Positions 35,581-43,355 of a stretch of DNA of 43,386 nucleotides are shown in pieces. The position numbers and the translations under genes were made by a program. The first letter of the stretch is position 1, and every line of letters starts with the position of its first letter. The notes below the pieces were generated by a model, which was not told the DNA's origin, made no database searches, and saw nothing but the letters and a program-made list of their open reading frames with translations. This DNA is from an uncultured Flavobacteriales bacterium (GTDB lineage Bacteria; Bacteroidota; Bacteroidia; Flavobacteriales_D; Sanyastnellaceae), in the NCBI GenBank assembly GCA_913051865.1, contig CAJXHE010000006.1, positions 1 to 43,386 of the forward strand. The letters run 5' to 3'.

Positions 35581-36078
35581 TTAGTTCAGTGTCGATTCAT
35601 CGATGAGCTTCTCAACGAGTGCCGTTTGTTTTCCCGATTCTTTAAGCTCTTCACGAAGAAGGCGCTCAGCAATATCAATAGACAACTTCGCAACTTCTGC
35701 TTTAAGTTCAGCAACGGCCGATTTTCGTTCAATTTGGATTGCCTCGCGAGCGAGCTCAACCTCTTTTGAAGCTTCTTCTTTGGCTTTTGCTCTCGCATCC
35801 GAGACGACCTTGTTGGCCATCTCTCGAGATTCTTTCAGCATTGCGTCTCGGGTACTTCTCGCTTCTTGTAACAAGCGGTCATTGTCCGAATTTAGGCTCG
35901 CCATTTCCTCGCGTGCTTTGTCGGCAGAGAGAAGGGCTTCTTGTATGTTTTCTTCGCGATCTTGTAGCGCCTTTAGGATTGGTCCCCATGCTAGCTTTCT
36001 TAAAATAAAGAGCGCTAACAAAAAAGACAAGGTTGCCCAAAATACTGTACCGAAAGCGGGTGTTAACAACGTTCCCAT
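35581..36078 (-). CDS. atpF: ATP synthase Fo subunit b
   Basis: This 165-residue peripheral stalk subunit has an N-terminal membrane helix (about 8-26) with FWATLSFLLALFILRKLAWG. It continues as a long charged alpha-helix rich in Glu, Lys and Ala, which dimerises along the F1 head. The sequence after the membrane, ILKALQDREENIQEAL, is conserved in the family. It sits four bases after atpE and four before atpH. Confidence 0.95.
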   Translation of the reverse strand: MGTLLTPAFGTVFWATLSFLLALFILRKLAWGPILKALQDREENIQEALLSADKAREEMASLNSDNDRLLQEARSTRDAMLKESREMANKVVSDARAKAKEEASKEVELAREAIQIERKSAVAELKAEVAKLSIDIAERLLREELKESGKQTALVEKLIDESTLN

Positions 36079-36082
36079 TGGA

Positions 36083-36328
36083 CTAGCCTAAGACTACAAG
36101 TAGACAAATAATGATTCCGAAAAGCGCAACACCCTCAACAAGGGCCGCTGCAAGAATCATATTGGCACGTAGGTCGTCTGAAGATTCTGGCTGACGCGCC
36201 ATTGACTCCAAGGCCGCTTTACCAATTAATCCAACGCCGATTCCAGCGCCAATAGCAGCAACTCCTGCTCCAAGAGCCGCGAGTCCGTGGCCAGTAGTAA
36301 TTTCAAAAAGAATGGTCAACAATTCCAT
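36083..36328 (-). CDS. atpE: ATP synthase Fo subunit c
   Basis: This 81-residue hairpin of two membrane helices forms the rotor ring. The Gly-rich first helix has GAGVAAIGAGIGVGLIG, the polar loop is ARQPE, and the ion-binding Glu65 lies in ALVEGVALFG. The Gln and the Ser/Thr next to the carboxylate that mark sodium-type rings are absent, which points to proton coupling. It lies 30 bases after atpB. Confidence 0.96.
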   Translation of the reverse strand: MELLTILFEITTGHGLAALGAGVAAIGAGIGVGLIGKAALESMARQPESSDDLRANMILAAALVEGVALFGIIICLLVVLG

Positions 36329-36358
36329 GATGGGTTGTTTTTTAAATTATTATTATTA

Positions 36359-37501
36359 TCAATGGTGTGCCTCTTGGGTTGCATCTGCAAAATAAATGGC
36401 CGCAAGAAGTGTGAAAACGTATGCTTGAAGGAAAGCTACAAGTAGCTCTAAGAAATACATAAAGATCATAAATAAGGTAGAGAATACACCCATGCCGTAG
36501 CCAGCAACCTCTCCATAGTTTTGGTTAAAAATAAAAACCAAACTGACAAATGACAAAATTATAATATGCCCTGCCGTCATGTTCGCTGTCAAACGAATCA
36601 TAAGAACCGTGGGTTTTAGGAACATCCCAAATACTTCAATTGGAACGACAAGTAACTTTACAAGGTTTGGCACACCGGGAGGCCAAAACAAGTGACCCCA
36701 ATAAGCTTTGTTTCCATTCACTGTCGATATAAAGAAGACGGCAAACGCAAGCACAACAGTAACACCGATTGTGCCTGTAATGTTAAATCCGCCTATGAAA
36801 GGAATGAGTCCCAACAGGTTACTTGCAACGATAAAGAAGAAGGTTGTAAGTAAGAAGGGAAGGAATTTATCCGCCTTGTGTTTTCCGATAATTGGCACTG
36901 CGATGTCGTTTCTAACAAACAGCACCAATGGCTCAAGTACATTTGTAAGTCCTTTAGGAGCCTGGCCGGGGCGCTTTGAATAACTTTTTGCCATAGACCT
37001 TAGCATAATCACTAAGAGGGTCATAATAAACATCATCCCGAAAACGGACTTTGTAATAGATATGTCGTAAAAGGACTCCCCGCCCTTCGATGTGATTCCT
37101 GTGTCAGGATGCTTAATGTAGACCGTACCCGTATTTGGGCCTGTTGCTGTCAAGGTCTCATGCGAACCGTGAAATTCGGAGCTCATAAATAAATCAAACC
37201 CTTTGCCTTCTACGTAAAAAATCATGGGAAGGGGAAGACTGAAGCCGTTGTGGTGATCACCAAAAAAGTGAATCTCATTCGCGTCTGCGATGTGAGGGAT
37301 AATAAAGTCTTTTGCAACAAAGTCACCGTGTTCACCATCGTCTAGTGAGTTGTGACCCGCATCGTGGGAGTCGTGGGAGTCGTGGGAGTCGTGGGTGTGA
37401 TCACCCTCGCCATGACTCTCGGTTTGAGCGACAACAAGACTTACCCCTCCTAATATTATGAGGGTGGCAATTGCAAATCGTTTGGCGAACTCAGTTATCA
37501 T
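36359..37501 (-). CDS. atpB: ATP synthase Fo subunit a with His-rich N-terminal extension
   Basis: This 380-residue stator subunit carries the proton half-channels. The C-terminal two thirds hold the membrane helices, with the essential Arg in PTVLMIRLTANMTAGH. The N-terminal ~150 residues are a Bacteroidota-type extension with a signal-like segment ending at VVAQ. A His/Asp-rich stretch containing HDSHDSHDSHD follows, then a periplasmic domain. The triple repeat is encoded by a 9-base tandem repeat at 37362-37397. The gene is preceded by a 77-base space with a promoter-like box. Confidence 0.95.
   Translation of the reverse strand: MITEFAKRFAIATLIILGGVSLVVAQTESHGEGDHTHDSHDSHDSHDAGHNSLDDGEHGDFVAKDFIIPHIADANEIHFFGDHHNGFSLPLPMIFYVEGKGFDLFMSSEFHGSHETLTATGPNTGTVYIKHPDTGITSKGGESFYDISITKSVFGMMFIMTLLVIMLRSMAKSYSKRPGQAPKGLTNVLEPLVLFVRNDIAVPIIGKHKADKFLPFLLTTFFFIVASNLLGLIPFIGGFNITGTIGVTVVLAFAVFFISTVNGNKAYWGHLFWPPGVPNLVKLLVVPIEVFGMFLKPTVLMIRLTANMTAGHIIILSFVSLVFIFNQNYGEVAGYGMGVFSTLFMIFMYFLELLVAFLQAYVFTLLAAIYFADATQEAHH
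37362..37397 (-). repeat. 9-base tandem repeat encoding HDS units in atpB
   Basis: TCGTGGGAG occurs three times in a row on the plus strand at 37362-37388, followed by a fourth copy with one change (TCGTGGGTG). Read leftwards in frame it encodes repeated His-Asp-Ser. The unit is a multiple of three, so copy-number change would alter only the length of the His-rich stretch. Confidence 0.9.
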
Positions 37502-37527
37502 GCTCTAAATCTGTTCAAAAAACGAGG

Positions 37528-37535
37528 CAAAAGTA
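37528..37535 (-). promoter_or_regulatory. Possible -7 element upstream of atpB
   Basis: On the minus strand TACTTTTG matches TAnnTTTG exactly and lies 26 bases before the atpB start in the largest intergenic space of the block (77 bases). No TTG is found at 19-21 bases upstream, so it may be a weak internal promoter or chance. Confidence 0.35.
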
Positions 37536-37578
37536 CGAATATTAAGTGTGTAAAAAGTGGAAGAATCTAACTTTTCTT

Positions 37579-37947
37579 TCATCCACCTTTAATTAACCGC
37601 TGGACATCAATCACAAACAGGACCGAAAAGGCAACAAACACCCCAAACACCCCAAACACAAAAAGCTCTCGGCTTGGCATTTTAGACACGAGATAGGTTG
37701 TGATTATCACAATGGTGAGAAGCATTTTGGCGGTCGTTGTTCCAATTACCGCTGTTGAAAATTTTATTGCAGACCCTTGTTGTGATTTGGCAACCCAGGT
37801 TCTTAGTAAAATTGTAAGCAGGGCATAGAAAGCGATTGTTAAAAGCCAAATGGGTTGGTTTGCCATGTCAGAAAAAAGAGGAAGAATGTTCCCTATCGTC
37901 ACGCACAAAAAAGAAACAAGCAGTGTTTTAATAACAAATCTAATCAT
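37579..37947 (-). CDS. Small four-helix membrane protein (AtpI-like, operon-linked)
   Basis: This 122-residue hydrophobic protein has four predicted membrane segments, about 5-25, 31-50, 65-87 and 94-114, and a short basic end VQRLIKGG. Position and topology match the AtpI-like proteins encoded before atpB, which help assemble the c-ring or supply ions, although sequence similarity cannot be judged by eye. It starts four bases after atpZ. Confidence 0.7.
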   Translation of the reverse strand: MIRFVIKTLLVSFLCVTIGNILPLFSDMANQPIWLLTIAFYALLTILLRTWVAKSQQGSAIKFSTAVIGTTTAKMLLTIVIITTYLVSKMPSRELFVFGVFGVFVAFSVLFVIDVQRLIKGG

Positions 37948-37951
37948 GCGG

Positions 37952-38218
37952 TTATTTTGTCTGAATATTCCTGAGGACTGACCACATCCCTAATGCCAAG
38001 CCTAGTATAGCGCCCGCAGCCGTGCCCAGTGGTTTCTCAAGCTGGAAGTGGCTGTCTATTTGCCTACCTCCAAGTGCGCCTAGAGCGATGGCTGACGCGA
38101 GCGTTGTTCCAATGCCCGCAAATCGCAAAGCGGTTTTGGTGGCTTTTAACCTAGGGTTTGACTTGGGTTGTTGGTGATTACGTTCCGGCTCCAACCGTTT
38201 GCTTTTTGTGTGAGACAA
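37952..38218 (-). CDS. atpZ: AtpZ/AtpI family protein
   Basis: This 88-residue protein has a charged N-terminus and two membrane segments, about 33-50 and 62-82. They are joined by GGRQIDSHFQLEKPLGTAAGAILG, which resembles the AtpZ/AtpI family seen before ATP synthase operons (the loop core is GGRQIDSHF). No ATG is available before the first helix; the start is probably one of two TTG codons, at 38218 or 38194. Both lie within the 3' end of the bactofilin gene. The protein would assist ATP synthase assembly. Confidence 0.75.
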   Translation of the reverse strand: MSHTKSKRLEPERNHQQPKSNPRLKATKTALRFAGIGTTLASAIALGALGGRQIDSHFQLEKPLGTAAGAILGLALGMWSVLRNIQTK

Positions 38219-38675
38219 CGTCTGCTTCTGAGGGTATTCTTGAAGATTTTAATGAGGCCATTGCGTCTGCTTTAGATGCCGCTTTTTCCTCAATCTTCTT
38301 CTTGTTTTTAGGGACCCCCATACGGAAAGTACCAAGGGCTTTTGCGCCCGCCTCGACCGACAGCTGACCATAGAATAGGTCTCCTTGAACGGTCGCAGAC
38401 GACTTCATTGCAAGAAGTTCTAAAACGGTTACCTCCCCCTCCAGTATGCCTTCGACATCGCAACACAAACAATTGATCACTCCTTTTACGACACCCTTAG
38501 GCCCTACTACCAAGCGTCCTTTGGTTGTTAATTCACCGCTAAATTTACCGTCAATTCTGAGGTTGCTGTCGCTTTGTATTGTTCCTTCTATCACCGTCCC
38601 CTCTACGATACGGTTAATTCCGTTGTCCGAATGTGTTGCTTGTGTTCCTGCGGAACGTTTTAATGAGCCGATCAT
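38178..38675 (-). CDS. Bactofilin
   Basis: This 165-residue polymer-forming cytoskeletal protein has the beta-helical bactofilin core at about 20-120, marked by IVEGTVIEGTIQSDSNLRID, GKFSGELTTKGRLVVG and ATVQGDLFYGQLSVEAG. It ends in a charged Lys-rich tail of about 45 residues. Bactofilins form membrane-associated filaments that position cell-wall enzymes. The start overlaps the stop of the porW gene as ATGA, and the 3' end overlaps atpZ by about 41 bases. The divergent M23 peptidase upstream of porW fits the frequent pairing of bactofilins with M23 enzymes. Confidence 0.9.
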   Translation of the reverse strand: MIGSLKRSAGTQATHSDNGINRIVEGTVIEGTIQSDSNLRIDGKFSGELTTKGRLVVGPKGVVKGVINCLCCDVEGILEGEVTVLELLAMKSSATVQGDLFYGQLSVEAGAKALGTFRMGVPKNKKKIEEKAASKADAMASLKSSRIPSEADVVSHKKQTVGAGT

Positions 38676-41353
38676 GGTTCTTGTTTGTGTTTTTCCGAAA
38701 GGTAGTGAGTGTTGAAGAAATTTATATACTCATCTATGTCCTTGTTTTTAAAAAGTTCGATATAATTCACGCTGCTTATCACAAACATATCTAAACCTCT
38801 TGAATTTAAATCGATTAGCATCTCACGGTTTCCAGTGAATACTGTGTGGTAGTCCATTGATTTTGATAGGTTTGCAAACGACTTAACCAGAACTATTTGG
38901 TGGGTTCTGCTTAACAGGTTGCTCGTGATTCTAAGATTTCTTGATTCAAAGAAAGCGTTGTTAAAGTCTGATGCTTGCGCCTTTGCCTCTGACCCATTTC
39001 CTTTGTCTACGGGGATTAATATCGCAAAATAGTGCTCTTTGTTTGGGTCAAATACAAAGGGGTTAATCTTCTCCTCTTCTTCTTCTTTGTTTGGTTTTTT
39101 TCCTACCGAACCCAGATCCACCCCCAACTGTCTAAGTATTGAAGATGCAAACGCGGCCTCCTCTGTTTCTGGGCACTCCTGAAGAATTCCTTTAAGTGCA
39201 TCAAAGTAAGGTGTTCTGTCTCCCGTATAGCTTGTTAATCCACCCACACATTGGGCGCGGAGCAGGTTGTATTTGCACCGGAGTGGGTTTTCTGGCCTTT
39301 CCTTATTGAGCACATCAATGTCGAGAAGGGTTGATTGATAGTCTCTGGCGTAATAGCGTGTTAGGTATTCTTCATAAGCCAGTCGCTCAAATTCATACGC
39401 CTCCTCTTCTGCATCTAAGAAGTCTGGATCTTCTATCAATTTAGCCCACTCACTTCCGGGATAGTTTTTGATGATCTGATTTGCCCAATATTCCGAGTTG
39501 CAAGACTCACAAAAGGGGTTTGTAAAGTTTTCGTTAATCTCTCTTTGTAAATAAGTTCTAAAAAGCTGATAGGTTGCTGTAGGGTGGAAAGCGCTGCTGT
39601 CAAGACGATCTAATAGGTTCTCCCAGGTTTGAATTGCATTTTCTGGGTCTGACAGCTTCTCTCTATAGTCTAACCCTGCCATGTAGTATGCTTCTGCTAA
39701 AAGGGCTAAGGAATTTGCTCGCTCTTCTGGCTCACAAGGAAGATTGGATAGCATCTCGTCAACAGTGGGAAGTGAAGCGGGGTCAAATGGATCTTTTACC
39801 TCCTCCCCTTCTGAATCTTCTGAATCCTCTTGATTGGTGAACAATTCGCCTATTTTACTCTCTCTCCTCCAGTGGTCCTCTAAAACCCTGTCGCCCCAGT
39901 AGTCATAGAAGTTCTGTTGTCCACTCACTCTTAGTGAACCGTTGTATGGCCAAAACATTCCCGCGCCCTGTGAGCCTGCGGCGGAAATAGCTGCGCTGTT
40001 TGCAGCGTCCCTTTCTTCTTTTTGCCTTTCCAAGTCATCGACCATATCCTCCCAAACATTTTCAATAACCCTTCGTCTCTCATCATCACTTAAATCACAA
40101 AGTTCCTGTAGGCTATCTTGCTCCTCAATGGTTCTAAGGTTCATTACCAAATCAGTAAGGTTAGAGGCCAAGTTTGTAACGTCTTCTTTCCGCGTGTTGT
40201 CTTCGGGCATATGAACAAGTGCGCTGTCGTAATACGCTTGAGCCGTTTCATAATGAAGGTCTTCCATGTGGAGGTCCGCAAGTCTTAAATAACTCTTTCC
40301 TAGTTGGCGAGAATTGCCCTCGCTCACATAGACTGAAGACTCGAGGTGGTTTATCCCGTCTTCTCTTTTTCTGTCCTCTAAGGCCACTTCTGCAAGCGCG
40401 TAGTATACTTGGTCGAAATATGCTGTGTTTTTGCTGTCTTCAAGCATGTCTTCAAGCAACTCGATAATGGGCGCGCTGTTGCCTCCCCTTCGCTCATAAG
40501 TCATCGCTTGTTGAATCTTTGATTGGAACTCCAATACATAGGGGGTTCGTATCTCGGTAACCATTTTAAAGGTTTCAATAGCCGCCTCGCTGTCGCCCAT
40601 TTCTCTTAAGCATTGGGCAAGAATAAACAGTGGGCGCGCACGGTCTTTTTTCTTTTTTATCTCTTTAATTGCGTCTTTAATTTGGCTTACCGCCTCCTCG
40701 AAACTTTCTTTTTGAATGTAGTATTGAGCATACACTAACCCCGTGTGAATCTTCGCCTCTTGTGAAGCGTCTGTAAACTGCGAGGCCTTCGCAAGCATGG
40801 TGTTGGCTTTTATAAGGTTGTTTGTGCGCAGGTATATCCTTCCTAGCCAGCTATGAGACCATGCTTGTGCATCTGGGGTGTCAAGCGTTCGTGCAAGAAA
40901 AAGAAAAATTTCTTCTGCTTTTACAAAGTCTTCCTTCATATAGTACGCACGGCCAATAACAGTATAGTTGTCATCAATCCATTTGTTCATTTCAGGCCGT
41001 TTCATAGGCTTTTTGTCCCTTTTTGAAGGGTTCATCGTGTGTCGATCAACAACCTTTGAGCACTTTTCAATGGCCCGCTCCATTAATGGGTAAACCTGTT
41101 GGGATGAGCTCTCATCTGTGTCTAAAAATATCGGCAACACCTCGTCCCAGTTCGGTTCGTGCAGATCTATTATTTTCTTTTCCGCCTCAGCCATTGCTTC
41201 ATTGGCATAATAAAATCCGTTATATCTCGCAGTGGTATTGTGGTATATTCGATATGCTCGCCCGTCTCGTTTTGTCGAACACCCCTGAAGGGCCACTGTT
41301 GTGACAAAAAGTATCGCGAAAAGACATAAATATTTAGACATAAAGTGATTCAT
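38672..41353 (-). CDS. porW: T9SS-associated TPR lipoprotein PorW/SprE
   Basis: This lipoprotein of about 893 residues has the lipobox ALQGC close to the N-terminus. The conserved early motif YHNTTARYNGFYYANEAM follows, characteristic of the PorW/SprE family. Many tetratricopeptide-like helix pairs follow (about 130-700), including RPLFILAQCLREMGDSEAA. The C-terminal domain has HYFAILIPVDKG. In Flavobacterium SprE is needed for gliding and type IX secretion, and in Porphyromonas PorW links the motor to the PorKN ring. The ATG at 41353 was preferred over a TTG just upstream; an ATG at 41341 is also possible. The gene is the first of the leftward block that runs to atpG. Confidence 0.85.
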   Translation of the reverse strand: MNHFMSKYLCLFAILFVTTVALQGCSTKRDGRAYRIYHNTTARYNGFYYANEAMAEAEKKIIDLHEPNWDEVLPIFLDTDESSSQQVYPLMERAIEKCSKVVDRHTMNPSKRDKKPMKRPEMNKWIDDNYTVIGRAYYMKEDFVKAEEIFLFLARTLDTPDAQAWSHSWLGRIYLRTNNLIKANTMLAKASQFTDASQEAKIHTGLVYAQYYIQKESFEEAVSQIKDAIKEIKKKKDRARPLFILAQCLREMGDSEAAIETFKMVTEIRTPYVLEFQSKIQQAMTYERRGGNSAPIIELLEDMLEDSKNTAYFDQVYYALAEVALEDRKREDGINHLESSVYVSEGNSRQLGKSYLRLADLHMEDLHYETAQAYYDSALVHMPEDNTRKEDVTNLASNLTDLVMNLRTIEEQDSLQELCDLSDDERRRVIENVWEDMVDDLERQKEERDAANSAAISAAGSQGAGMFWPYNGSLRVSGQQNFYDYWGDRVLEDHWRRESKIGELFTNQEDSEDSEGEEVKDPFDPASLPTVDEMLSNLPCEPEERANSLALLAEAYYMAGLDYREKLSDPENAIQTWENLLDRLDSSAFHPTATYQLFRTYLQREINENFTNPFCESCNSEYWANQIIKNYPGSEWAKLIEDPDFLDAEEEAYEFERLAYEEYLTRYYARDYQSTLLDIDVLNKERPENPLRCKYNLLRAQCVGGLTSYTGDRTPYFDALKGILQECPETEEAAFASSILRQLGVDLGSVGKKPNKEEEEEKINPFVFDPNKEHYFAILIPVDKGNGSEAKAQASDFNNAFFESRNLRITSNLLSRTHQIVLVKSFANLSKSMDYHTVFTGNREMLIDLNSRGLDMFVISSVNYIELFKNKDIDEYINFFNTHYLSEKHKQEP

Positions 41354-41391
41354 CAAGAGTCAACGTACGAAGTGGCTAAATTATTCGATTC

Positions 41392-41422
41392 TTGGCTTAT
41401 TTCGCGAAGAACTTTACACTTG
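41392..41422 (+). promoter_or_regulatory. Promoter for the M23 peptidase gene
   Basis: TTG at 41392-41394 and TACACTTG at 41415-41422 are 20 bases apart; the -7 box has one mismatch to TAnnTTTG. Transcription would start near 41429, which rules out a TTG codon at 41430 as a practical start and favours GTG at 41448. Confidence 0.5.
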
Positions 41423-41447
41423 TCTATAGTTGGACGATATTCGCGGT

Positions 41448-42326
41448 GTGGCTAACAAGAAAAAAGTGAACAAAAATAAGCGGTTTTGGCGCCAAAGATT
41501 TAGAGTTATCATTCAAGAAGAGTCAACGTTTCATGAACGAAGGGCCTACTTTTTGTCTGGCCGAAGGTTAACGGTTATTGCGTTAGGTTGTGTTTTGTCT
41601 GTGGCGGTGGTTTCATATTTAACAATCGCACACACACCGTTAACCGAACACATTGTGCCTGGTTTTGTCGCAAATAAATACCGTGAGGATGCAGCTGTTG
41701 CGAGATTAGATGCTGATAGCGCGCTGAAATTACTTTCAGTTCAAGAAAAACAATTAAATTCCTTAAAAGCCATCTTGAGGGGTGATATTCTTGTTGACAG
41801 TGCGTTTGTCGGTCTTATGAATGGCTCAGTCAATACTGTAGGTGATGGAGACTTGCCCATGGCGAGCAGTGAAGATCTGCAACTTAGGGGGCGTGTTGAG
41901 GGTGAGGATAGATTTGCGCTAAGAAGAAGTGGTCCCGAAGTTGCGATGGCAATCGGATTTGATTTCCAACCTGTTGGAGGTGCTGTTTCTGATGGCTTTG
42001 ATCTTAGCCACGGACACTTTGGTGTTGACCTTGAGGCCGCTGAGGGGGTTCTCGTTCACACGGTTGACGATGGGACCGTGTTGATTTCTGACTACACTGT
42101 GGAGCACGGATATGTCATTGCGATACAACATCGAAATAACCGCATGTCCATATACAAGCACAACGCCTCTTTGTTAAAAGAGGTTGGAGAGTTGGTTCAA
42201 ATGGGGGATGTTATTGCGTCAGTTGGAAATAGTGGAACTCAGACAACGGGCCCGCATCTTCACTTCGAATGGTGGGTTAACGGACAACCCATAGACCCAA
42301 GTCCATGGCTAAGGTTGGGGAGTTAA
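41448..42326 (+). CDS. M23 family metallopeptidase, membrane-anchored
   Basis: This protein of about 292 residues has a basic cytoplasmic N-terminus and one membrane segment (about 40-60). A short coiled region follows. The C-terminal LytM/M23 domain carries the zinc ligands in GHFGVDLEA (HxxxD) and GPHLHFEWW (HxH). M23 enzymes cut peptidoglycan cross-links. The full motif set suggests it is active. I chose the GTG at 41448, which gives ANKKKVNKNKRFW as in relatives, because no ATG exists nearby and the promoter position agrees. It is divergent from porW and convergent with the PfkB kinase (3-base gap). Confidence 0.88.
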   Translation: MANKKKVNKNKRFWRQRFRVIIQEESTFHERRAYFLSGRRLTVIALGCVLSVAVVSYLTIAHTPLTEHIVPGFVANKYREDAAVARLDADSALKLLSVQEKQLNSLKAILRGDILVDSAFVGLMNGSVNTVGDGDLPMASSEDLQLRGRVEGEDRFALRRSGPEVAMAIGFDFQPVGGAVSDGFDLSHGHFGVDLEAAEGVLVHTVDDGTVLISDYTVEHGYVIAIQHRNNRMSIYKHNASLLKEVGELVQMGDVIASVGNSGTQTTGPHLHFEWWVNGQPIDPSPWLRLGS

Positions 42327-42329
42327 TAT

Positions 42330-43253
42330 TTAACCTCTTATTGAGCGAAACTTAACCATGGCGCGTAATTTACGCATGCGGTCGTGCCACTCTGATTCCT
42401 TGAGAGATTCTAACCTCTCAGTACCAAACGCTTCACATGTAAATGAGGCAAGGACGGAGCCCACAACTACAGCTTGTTTTTTTGCTTCCCAAGATGTGTC
42501 ACCAAGCCGAGCCAAATAACCGACAAAACCACCCGCAAAGGTGTCTCCAGCTCCAGTAGGGTCGACGACTTTCTTAAGCGGCATTGCTGGGCTGAAAAAC
42601 ACTTGGTCCTTCTCAAACATAATTGCGCCGTGTTCGCCTTTTTTTATCACAACAGTTTTAGGGCCCATTTTATGAACCGCCTCTGCGGCCAAGGGTAGGG
42701 TTTTTAATCCCGTAAGTTGCCTCGCCTCGTCGTCGTTTATCATAAGCACATCGACTTTTGATATCACTTTTTTCAGGCTATCCATTGCGATGTCCATCCA
42801 AAAGTTCATTGTGTCTAAGACAATCATGCTTGGTGTTGATTCGAGCTGTTCTATTACCGAAAGCTGAACGGACGGGTCAAGGTTGCCTAACATTACAAAC
42901 TTCGAATGGAGAGCGTTAGGGGGCACTTTTGGCGCCCATCCCTCGAGAACATTTAGCTCAGTTGTAACCGTGTCCCTTCCTATGAGGTCTTCGTGATAGC
43001 TTCCTTCCCAAAAAAAACTTTTACCACCTTTAATTGTGACAAGACCTTCCGATCCGACACCCCTTGAATCTAAAATAGAGAGAAATTCTTTGGGGAAATC
43101 CTCCCCTATTACGGAAATAAGCTCTTGCTCTCTCACAAAGTGAGATGCCGCTAAGGCGATATAGCTGGCGGCACCGCCAACGACGCGATCTGCTTTTCCT
43201 GATGGGGTTTCAATCGAATCAAACGCAACCGTTCCTACAGTAACTAAAGACAT
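42330..43253 (-). CDS. PfkB/ribokinase-family sugar kinase
   Basis: This 307-residue kinase has the N-terminal signature GGAASYIALAASHF. A central MINDDEARQLTGLKTLP region follows, and then the PfkB signature DPTGAGDTFAGGF (231-243), in which Asp237 is the catalytic base. The substrate may be a sugar or a nucleoside; the sequence does not decide it. It stands alone with about 100 bases to the tRNA. No terminator was seen in the 3-base gap to the M23 gene. Confidence 0.92.
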   Translation of the reverse strand: MSLVTVGTVAFDSIETPSGKADRVVGGAASYIALAASHFVREQELISVIGEDFPKEFLSILDSRGVGSEGLVTIKGGKSFFWEGSYHEDLIGRDTVTTELNVLEGWAPKVPPNALHSKFVMLGNLDPSVQLSVIEQLESTPSMIVLDTMNFWMDIAMDSLKKVISKVDVLMINDDEARQLTGLKTLPLAAEAVHKMGPKTVVIKKGEHGAIMFEKDQVFFSPAMPLKKVVDPTGAGDTFAGGFVGYLARLGDTSWEAKKQAVVVGSVLASFTCEAFGTERLESLKESEWHDRMRKLRAMVKFRSIRG

Positions 43254-43309
43254 TAGAGTGTGGTTTTAGAAAAAAAATCTATAAAAAAACAATAAGAGCC
43301 GCAAAAGTA

Positions 43310-43340
43310 TTGCGGAATGTGCTTCGTTGATGTATTTTTG
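43310..43340 (+). promoter_or_regulatory. Promoter for the tRNA gene
   Basis: TTG at 43310-43312 and TATTTTTG at 43333-43340 are 20 bases apart, a full match to the Bacteroidota consensus. The tRNA 5' end follows 15 bases later, which leaves a leader of less than 10 bases. Confidence 0.65.
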
Positions 43341-43355
43341 CGCACCAATCTAAAT

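Noticed and set aside
35603-36091. A 162-codon rightward frame opposite atpF
   Set aside because: It is Ser/Ala-rich shadow coding on the complement of a charged coiled-coil gene; atpF is certain.
37362-37397. Short tandem repeat considered as a CRISPR or regulatory repeat
   Set aside because: The unit is 9 bases, without spacers, and in frame within atpB, so it is a coding repeat. No CRISPR array was seen in the window.
41430-41447. TTG start for the M23 peptidase at 41430
   Set aside because: It coincides with the expected transcription start; the GTG at 41448 fits the family N-terminus.
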